From assembly GCA_035551355.1 (NCBI GenBank), contig DASZNF010000071.1, positions 1-64,000 of the forward strand: a DNA stretch of 64,000 nt, read 5' to 3'. Both the position numbers and the translations under genes were made by a program. The stretch is from DATATV01 sp035551355. GTDB taxonomy: Bacteria; Actinomycetota; Actinomycetes; Mycobacteriales; Pseudonocardiaceae. Numbering within the stretch: the first letter of the stretch is position 1; each line of letters begins with the position of its first letter. The notes below the pieces were generated by a model that worked only from the letters and a program-made list of their open reading frames with translations, had not been told where the DNA came from and did not search any database. Below, piece after piece: positions 59,386 to 64,000 of this stretch.

Positions 59386-59467
59386 CCGCCGCTCCTTCCA
59401 CTCGCGGTCCCGCGTGGACCGATCGTGTCCATCACCGCCCGCTCCCGCCACCCCACAAAGTGGGTGG

Positions 59468-60310
59468 TCAGTCCAGAAGCCCCCACTCCCGGGCCCGGTT
59501 GAGGGCCTGGATCCGGTTGGCCGCACCGAGTTTGCGCATCGCGTGTTTCAGATAGGACTTCACCGTGTTGGGCAGCAGGCCCAGCGCCGCCGCGATCTCG
59601 TCGTTGGTGCGGCCCCGCGCCACGTGCGCCAGCAGCTCGGCCTCTCGTGGCGTCAGGGTAGGCCCGCCCGGCACCGGGCGCCGGTCGGCCGCGTCCGCCG
59701 AGCGGGCCCGCACCCGGCGGCACACCGCGAGCAGTTTGTCCCGGGCCGCCGGGTCGGTGATGGTGCCGGCGATGGCGGCCAGTTCCGCGGACAGGTCCTC
59801 GGTCTCCCGGGCGGACAGTCCGGCCGCCGGATCGTCGCGCAGCCGACGGCGAATTTCCTGTTCCACCAACAGATCCCGGGCGCACCGGCCGACCACCTCG
59901 ACAGCCGCGCGCAGCCGGCGATCACCGAGCGAGGTGGGTTGCCGGGCCGCCGCGTACAGCACGGCGCGGGTGTCCTGGCCGACCCGCACCGGCAGCGCCA
60001 GCACCGCGCACAGCCGCTCCGGCGCGACCGCCTGGTCGTAGCGGTGCGTGATGCCCTCGGCCCGCAGGTAGTCGGCCACCGTGGACGGGCGGGCCAGCGC
60101 CAGCGCCTTGCCGCCCAGCCCTGCTCCGGTGGTCACCCGCAGCCGCGCCAGCGACTGGGTGCTGGTGCCCACCAGGTGCTCGATCACCAGGTCCCGGCCG
60201 TCCGCGGACACCGGTCCGCCGAACGCGACCGGCAGGCCGGTGGCCTTGGCCAGCTCGGCCACCGCCCGGGCCAGCGGCGCGGTCAGATCCTCGTGCGAGG
60301 GCATCGACAT
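59468..60310 (-). CDS. LuxR-family regulator with N-terminal GAF-like domain
   Basis: 280 residues; two ATGs at 60310 and 60304. A GAF-like domain covers about 10-145 (LVIEHLVGTSTQSLARLRVTTGAGLGGKAL; CAVLALPVRVGQDTRAVLYAA). The LuxR helix-turn-helix is at the C-terminus (LTPREAELLAHVARGRTNDEIAAALGLLPNTVKSYLKHAMRKLGA). It is one-component, without a receiver domain. It lies 82 nt upstream of the acyl-CoA synthetase gene and likely controls it in response to an acyl or aromatic ligand; this is inference. A short hairpin lies near its stop. Confidence 0.87.
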   Translation of the reverse strand: MSMPSHEDLTAPLARAVAELAKATGLPVAFGGPVSADGRDLVIEHLVGTSTQSLARLRVTTGAGLGGKALALARPSTVADYLRAEGITHRYDQAVAPERLCAVLALPVRVGQDTRAVLYAAARQPTSLGDRRLRAAVEVVGRCARDLLVEQEIRRRLRDDPAAGLSARETEDLSAELAAIAGTITDPAARDKLLAVCRRVRARSADAADRRPVPGGPTLTPREAELLAHVARGRTNDEIAAALGLLPNTVKSYLKHAMRKLGAANRIQALNRAREWGLLD

Positions 60311-60386
60311 TGATCCGCCCGTCTTCGGTGCTGACTGTGCTGACCAGGCATTGTCAGCCGGGCCGAAGCCGGTGCGCAAACGGGCG

Positions 60387-60420
60387 GGGTGGCCGACCGG
60401 ACATTTCCGGCCGGCCACCC
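60387..60420 (-). terminator. 14-bp hairpin after the anti-sigma gene
   Basis: 60387-60400 (GGGTGGCCGACCGG) pairs with 60407-60420 with one mismatch, around the loop ACATTT. It starts 13 nt beyond the stop of the anti-sigma gene and should end the sigma/anti-sigma transcript. Confidence 0.75.
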
Positions 60421-60432
60421 CGCCACCCCGCG

Positions 60433-61149
60433 CTACAGATTCGCCGACACGAAGGTGTGGCCGTCGAAGTTCTGCACCATGATCGACGCCACCTGGCTCG
60501 GGTCGATCAGCGCCGATCCGTCCAGGTTGGTGCCGGCCGCCGCGGCCTTGGCCGAGACCACCCAGCTGCCCGCGACCTCCTGCTCGCCCGACTTGGACAC
60601 CACCACGATCTTGCACCGCTGTCCCTGCGGGATACCGGTCACCGAGGCGTTCACCCGGATCCAGCCCGCGGCCGGGGTGATGGTCGCGGTCAGCCGCGTG
60701 CCGTCCTGGGTCACCGACACCACCCGGGTGCCGGGCACCACGGTGGCGCTGCTGGGCGGCGCCGTGCTCGGGGTGGGCAGCGCGGTGGCCTGGCCGCCGC
60801 CGTTGCCCCGGCCCAGCAGCACCCCGCCGCCCAGGGCGAGGGCCACCGCGACGACCGCGGCCGCCACGCCGACCACCCGCCGGTTGAGGAAGGTGGAACT
60901 GGATTCGGTGCGCACCCGGCGCAGGGTGCGCTGCAGCAGCAGGTCGCCGCCCTCGGGCGGGCCCTCCAGGAACGCTTCCGGCGGCAGCTCGCCGAGAGCC
61001 TCGCGCATTCCGGTCAGCTCGGCGAGCTGGGCACGGCATTCGGCGCAGTCGGCCACGTGCTCGTCCAGCTCTCGTGCCTCGTCCTCGTCCAGCGCGCCGA
61101 GCACGTACGCGCCCAGCGCCTCGATCTTGTGTTCGTCCCGGGCGGTCAT
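60433..61149 (-). CDS. Zinc-binding anti-sigma factor, RskA/RslA-like
   Basis: 238 residues, overlapping the sigma gene by ATGA. The zinc-associated anti-sigma domain has ARELDEHVADCAECRAQLAEL, giving the H-x3-C-x2-C pattern, after ALGAYVLGALDEDEA. A membrane span lies near 92-112 (VVGVAAAVVAVALALGGGVLL). The outer domain is the RskA C-terminal fold (VSVTQDGTRLTATITPAAGW). It should hold the partner sigma factor inactive until its outer part is cleaved or changed. The Cys pair is often redox sensitive. A nearby paralog at 62638 lacks the zinc domain. Confidence 0.88.
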   Translation of the reverse strand: MTARDEHKIEALGAYVLGALDEDEARELDEHVADCAECRAQLAELTGMREALGELPPEAFLEGPPEGGDLLLQRTLRRVRTESSSTFLNRRVVGVAAAVVAVALALGGGVLLGRGNGGGQATALPTPSTAPPSSATVVPGTRVVSVTQDGTRLTATITPAAGWIRVNASVTGIPQGQRCKIVVVSKSGEQEVAGSWVVSAKAAAAGTNLDGSALIDPSQVASIMVQNFDGHTFVSANL

Positions 61150-61697
61150 CCGGCCACCCCCTTCAACGCGACCTGCGGGCCGCCGAAGATGTCCCGCAGC
61201 GCGCGCAACGCGTGATAGGACCGGGATTTCACCGTTCCCGGTGGTATGCCGAGCGCTTTGGCCGTCTCGGTCACGGTGCGGCCGTGGAAATACAGCTCCA
61301 CCAACACTTCCCGGTGCGGACCGGAGAGTTTGTCCAAGGCCGCCAAGATGACCATGTTGTCCACCACGGCCTCGGAGTGGTCGCCCTCGATCGGCTGGTG
61401 CGCCGGGTTCTCCGCGACCTCGGTCGGCCGCGCGTTGCGGGCCCGCACCGAATCGGTGACCAGGTTGCGCGTGACGGTGAACAACCAGGCCCGGATCGAG
61501 CCCTTCCCGTTGACCAGCACTTCCGGGTGCTTCCACGCGCGGACCAGGGTTTCCTGCACGATGTCCTCGGCGGCGACCCGGTTGCCGGTCAACCTGGTGG
61601 CATAGGCGAGCAGCGCCCGCCCGTGCTCCTCGTATAACGCGCGGATCAGCGCCTCGTCGCTGTCGGCTTGCCGCCTGCGGGGCCGCAGGACCGCCAT
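61146..61697 (-). CDS. ECF sigma factor, SigL/SigK-like
   Basis: 183 residues. Region 2 is ALIRALYEEHGRALLAYATRLTGNRVAAEDIVQETLVRAWKHP, with the AAEDIVQE core signature. Region 4 is LSGPHREVLVELYFHGRTVTETAKALGIPPGTVKSRSYHALRALRD. This layout and the RskA/RslA-type partner match mycobacterial SigL/SigK. Promoter motifs matching the SigL consensus lie 68 nt upstream of this gene and in front of the divergent lipoprotein gene, so positive autoregulation is likely. The stop overlaps the anti-sigma start. Confidence 0.9.
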   Translation of the reverse strand: MAVLRPRRRQADSDEALIRALYEEHGRALLAYATRLTGNRVAAEDIVQETLVRAWKHPEVLVNGKGSIRAWLFTVTRNLVTDSVRARNARPTEVAENPAHQPIEGDHSEAVVDNMVILAALDKLSGPHREVLVELYFHGRTVTETAKALGIPPGTVKSRSYHALRALRDIFGGPQVALKGVAG

Positions 61698-61765
61698 CCG
61701 GGTTCTCCCTTCACCCCTGCGGGTTTGCCTCTCCCACGTCGGCGCTCTCGGGCGCCGACCCGACC

Positions 61766-61793
61766 AACACGGATGCGCGGGCGAAACGGTTCA
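61766..61793 (-). promoter_or_regulatory. SigL-type ECF promoter for the sigma/anti-sigma operon
   Basis: On the minus strand, TGAACC (61788-61793) and CGTGTT (61766-61771) are separated by exactly 16 nt. The consensus reported for mycobacterial SigL is TGAACC-N16-18-CGTgtr. It lies 68 nt upstream of the sigma gene and mirrors the plus-strand promoter at 61843. Confidence 0.75.
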
Positions 61794-61842
61794 CCGCGCC
61801 AGTGCGCGAGCCGAAGTATTCCCGATCATGGCCGGGCCGGGG

Positions 61843-61870
61843 TGAACCGGTTGCCCGGCGCGTCCGTGTA
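61843..61870 (+). promoter_or_regulatory. SigL-type ECF promoter for the lipoprotein gene
   Basis: TGAACC at 61843-61848 and CGTGTA at 61865-61870 have a 16-nt spacer. The -10 element ends 67 nt before the lipoprotein start, almost the same distance as its divergent twin. This suggests that the lipoprotein is a direct target of the adjacent ECF factor. Confidence 0.75.
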
Positions 61871-61937
61871 GTCCAGTGCCGGGCCGCCGAATGCGAACGG
61901 ACCGGAAATACATTTCCCGATTCAGGAGGAATCTGTC

Positions 61938-62537
61938 ATGAACCGCGTCCGTGCCATCGGTCTGGCCGGGGTGCTGGGAGCCGGCGCCGTGGCGCTGGCC
62001 GCCTGCACCGGCACCGGCACCACCAGCGGATCGGCCGGTGCGGCCACCAGCTCGTCCACCGCGGCCGGCTCCTCGGTCGCCCCGGTGACCGCGTCGGCGG
62101 CGGGCTCCGCGCTGACCGCAGGCACCAACGCCACCATCGGCTCCATCGTGCTGGACGGCCAGAACCGGACCGTCTACCGCTTCGACAAGGACACCGCGAA
62201 TCCGGCTGTGTCCAACTGTTCGGGCAGTTGCGCCGCGCAGTGGCCGCCGGTGCTGGCCCCGGCCGGCTCGCCAAGGCTCTCCGGCGTGAACGCCGGGAAG
62301 GTGGGCACGGTGACCCGGGCCGACGGCGCCAGGCAGCTGACCATCAACGGCTGGCCGATCTACGAGTTCGCCGGGGACAGCGGGTCCGGCGACATCAACG
62401 GTGAAGGCGTCGGCGGGACCTGGTTCGCCATCACCCCGGCCGGGGGCAAGGCGCTGCCCGGCGCGGCCACCGGCGCACAGCCGACCACCTCCTCGGGCGG
62501 CGGCTACTCCTCCGGTGGTTCCTACGGCGGCTACTGA
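61938..62537 (+). CDS. Lipoprotein with YxFDKD-type repeats (COG4315-like)
   Basis: 199 residues; AGGAGGAA precedes the ATG. A lipoprotein signal ends in the lipobox ALAAC near residue 23. A Ser/Thr/Ala-rich linker follows. The folded part contains TVYRFDKDTANP with NCSGSCAAQWPPV, then LTINGWPIYEFAGDSG; these are the two Y-x-F/W-x-x-D repeats of a widespread actinobacterial secreted family. A Gly/Ser/Tyr tail closes it. The family is often paired with ECF sigma and anti-sigma genes, as here. The role is unknown, perhaps envelope redox or metal related. Confidence 0.85.
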   Translation: MNRVRAIGLAGVLGAGAVALAACTGTGTTSGSAGAATSSSTAAGSSVAPVTASAAGSALTAGTNATIGSIVLDGQNRTVYRFDKDTANPAVSNCSGSCAAQWPPVLAPAGSPRLSGVNAGKVGTVTRADGARQLTINGWPIYEFAGDSGSGDINGEGVGGTWFAITPAGGKALPGAATGAQPTTSSGGGYSSGGSYGGY

Positions 62538-62637
62538 GCCCGCCGATCGCTGGACGGGCTGGTCCCGGTGGCGCGGCGCCGCCATCGGGATTGCACCGTT
62601 TTCCCGCGCCGTACGTGGTGTGGTTGGAGGTGGTCAG

Positions 62638-63141
62638 GTGCACACGGTGATGCCCGAGGAGTTCTTCCTGGACGGCCCGCCCGGCGACGGGGGCGGGTTG
62701 TTGCGGCGCACGATCGACCGGGTGCGCCGGGAGTCGGCCCGCGCCGCCCGGCGGCGGCTGGCCGCGCTGATCGCGGTGGCCCTGCTCGGCCTGCTCACCG
62801 CGGCCGGGATCGGCATGATCGCCGGGCAGCGGATGGCGCTGGGCCAGCCCTGGCGCGGCACCTACACCGCGCGCGACTTCTTCTCCGGGGCCCGGCTGGC
62901 GGTGGCCGCGACCGCGGCCGACACCGGCACACTGCTGGAGGTGGCGCTGACCGGCCTGCCCCCGGGTACCGGCTGCCGGCTGACCGTGCTGGGCACCGAC
63001 GGCTCCCGGGTGGCCGATGGAAGTTGGCGTGTTCCCGCCAGCGACGGGGTTTCCCTGTCGGTCTATCTGGACGCGTCGCTGGTCAAAGCGGTCGAGGTGA
63101 CCGCGGCCGGTGGAGTGGACCTGGTCGCGACCGGTCCGTGA
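62638..63141 (+). CDS. Anti-sigma-like membrane protein lacking the zinc domain
   Basis: 167 residues; GGAGG precedes GTG 62638 by 7 nt. It begins VHTVMPEEFFLDGPPGDGGGLLRRTIDRVRRES. This parallels a segment of the anti-sigma factor at 60433 (PEAFLEGPPEGGDLLLQRTLRRVRTES) that lies just before that protein's membrane span. A span follows here too (ALIAVALLGLLTAAGIGMIAG), then an RskA-like outer beta domain (LLEVALTGLPPGTGCRLTVLGTDG). The zinc-binding anti-sigma domain is missing. It may compete for the signal, tune the anti-sigma factor or bind another partner. It lies 100 nt after the lipoprotein gene on the same strand. Confidence 0.72.
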   Translation: MHTVMPEEFFLDGPPGDGGGLLRRTIDRVRRESARAARRRLAALIAVALLGLLTAAGIGMIAGQRMALGQPWRGTYTARDFFSGARLAVAATAADTGTLLEVALTGLPPGTGCRLTVLGTDGSRVADGSWRVPASDGVSLSVYLDASLVKAVEVTAAGGVDLVATGP

Positions 63142-63193
63142 AAAGAGGGATGATTCCGCAAAGGGTCAAGTGCCTTCTGGCACTATTGTTCGC

Positions 63194-64000
63194 GTGCCCG
63201 ACGCGAATTCCTCTGATGTCGCACGTCGTTTTCGCCGCCAGGCGCCGGTCATCGTCTCGGTGCTGGTCACCGCGGTGGTCTGCGTGCTGGTGGTCAGCTT
63301 CCTGGTCGTGCAGTTGACCGCGCACGCCGACCACGACGTGCACGCCGCCGCGCCCGCAGGCGGCCAGTACGTGGACATCACCTCGGTGGCGCCCGCCGCC
63401 GCCCCGGCCGCGCCGGACTCCGACGCCTCCACCGGAAGTCTCGTCGAGCACTGCGGCGCCAACGCGGGCGGCCAGCATCGCAACGCGGACAACGTGATCG
63501 CCGATCCGCGGCTGCCCGGCGGCGCCCACCACACGCACGACTACGTGGGCAACCTGTCCACCAACGCCTTCTCCACCGACGACTCGCTGGCCGCGGCCGC
63601 CACCACCTGCGCCAACGGCGACAAATCGACCTTCTACTGGCCGGTGCTGCGGGTGTTGGGGGAGCAGAGCTCGGACGCGAACGCGGTGGGCGGCGGCCAG
63701 GACGGCAACACCGGCCGCATCCTCACCCCGAGCGTGGACATCCGCTTCGTGGGCAGCCCGGTCAGCCAGGTCGTGCCGATGCCGGAATTCCTGCGGGCCA
63801 CCATCGGCGACCCCAAGGCGCTGACCGACGGCGCCGGGCTCATTAGTCCACAGTGGACCTGCACCGGTTACGCCAACCGCGTCACCGACCTGTATCCGCT
63901 GTGCCCCAGCGGTTCTTCGGTGGTGCGCGTCTTCGACTTCCCGAGCTGCTGGAACGGCACCTCGCTGGACAGCGCCAACCACCGCACCCACCTGGTGCTG
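63194..64000 (+). CDS. DUF1996 domain secreted or membrane protein (3' truncated by window)
   Basis: 269 codons to the window end without a stop. GTG 63194 has no ribosome-binding site; a 6-bp hairpin (63169-63184) lies just upstream, so the mRNA may be leaderless. A basic start is followed by the membrane or signal segment VIVSVLVTAVVCVLVVSFLVV. DUF1996 then begins NVIADPRLPGGAHHTHDYVGN, with STFYWPVLRV, RVFDFPSCWNG and a final SANHRTHL. The histidine clusters (HHTH, NHRTH) are the most conserved family residues and may bind metal or carbohydrate. Family members are secreted and of unknown function in bacteria. Confidence 0.85.
   Translation, partial: MPDANSSDVARRFRRQAPVIVSVLVTAVVCVLVVSFLVVQLTAHADHDVHAAAPAGGQYVDITSVAPAAAPAAPDSDASTGSLVEHCGANAGGQHRNADNVIADPRLPGGAHHTHDYVGNLSTNAFSTDDSLAAAATTCANGDKSTFYWPVLRVLGEQSSDANAVGGGQDGNTGRILTPSVDIRFVGSPVSQVVPMPEFLRATIGDPKALTDGAGLISPQWTCTGYANRVTDLYPLCPSGSSVVRVFDFPSCWNGTSLDSANHRTHLVL

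Noticed and set aside
1..64000. CRISPR array, tRNA, rRNA, insertion sequence or prophage
   Set aside because: Looked for repeated spacers, cloverleaf-like segments, transposase motifs and phage structural genes by eye and saw none; short tandem repeats found have only two copies each.

Overview
The window is high-GC DNA with strong third-position G/C bias, frequent GTG starts, ATGA/GTGA start-stop overlaps, ANTAR and SpoIIE-type regulators, an ECF/RskA-type pair and a DUF5994 protein. Together these point to a filamentous actinomycete, most likely Pseudonocardiales; this placement is inference, because no rRNA or marker gene is present. I saw no rRNA, tRNA, CRISPR array, insertion sequence or prophage. 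About 60 protein genes are supported, plus two gene remnants and a set of hairpins, tandem repeats and operators.

Region 1 (1-7.5 kb): the tail of a MarR regulator, a P-loop/TPR NTPase converging with a GT-B-like glycosyltransferase-type protein, and a secreted GH78 alpha-L-rhamnosidase behind a LacI-type operator candidate. Region 2 (7.7-22.5 kb) is the most distinctive part: one co-directional run of fifteen reading frames, many overlapping by 4 nt. It encodes a NitT/TauT-type ABC importer split between both ends, a CoxG-like SRPBCC protein, an HpcH/HpaI aldolase, a LigJ-like hydratase, a ThDP enzyme, a DUF3500 protein, two 4,5-dihydroxyphthalate-decarboxylase-like proteins, a LigI-like amidohydrolase, a type-B carboxylesterase, an MFS transporter and a GntR/FCD regulator. 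Two copies of the GntR-type motif TTGTANNACAA lie in its leader. It looks like an undescribed catabolic operon for an esterified, carboxylated (probably aromatic-derived) substrate.

Region 3 (22.6-38.6 kb) holds stress and signalling genes: an NAD(P)-binding reductase, a PRC-barrel/DUF2382 protein, a secreted I36-type inhibitor with a lipoprotein, a STAS antagonist, MsrA, a PAS-SpoIIE-HATPase-STAS fusion, a haloacid dehalogenase, a large LuxR (LAL) regulator, DUF5994, several very small proteins and two GAF-ANTAR regulators joined through a mini-ORF. A frameshifted SipW-cognate-type remnant lies at 30.3 kb.

Region 4 (38.7-53.0 kb): a minus-strand series (flotillin, NfeD-like protein, PAP2-lipid kinase fusion, PAP2 phosphatase, ribosome-hibernation-like factor, class V aminotransferase, GlcD-GlcF-type oxidase), then formaldehyde dehydrogenase, catalase, a peroxiredoxin remnant and an acyl-CoA oxidase. 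The glycolate/glyoxylate, formaldehyde and peroxide enzymes suggest shared oxidative housekeeping.

Region 5 (53.3-64 kb): an ECF sigma factor paired with a membrane Rieske protein, DUF4240, a tyrosine phosphatase, a phosphotransferase, a FkbM-like protein, an acyl-CoA ligase with a LuxR regulator, and an ECF sigma/anti-sigma pair facing a lipoprotein gene. The divergent region there carries two mirror-image promoters of the form TGAACC-N16-CGTGT(A/T), matching the SigL-type consensus. The window ends inside a DUF1996 gene.
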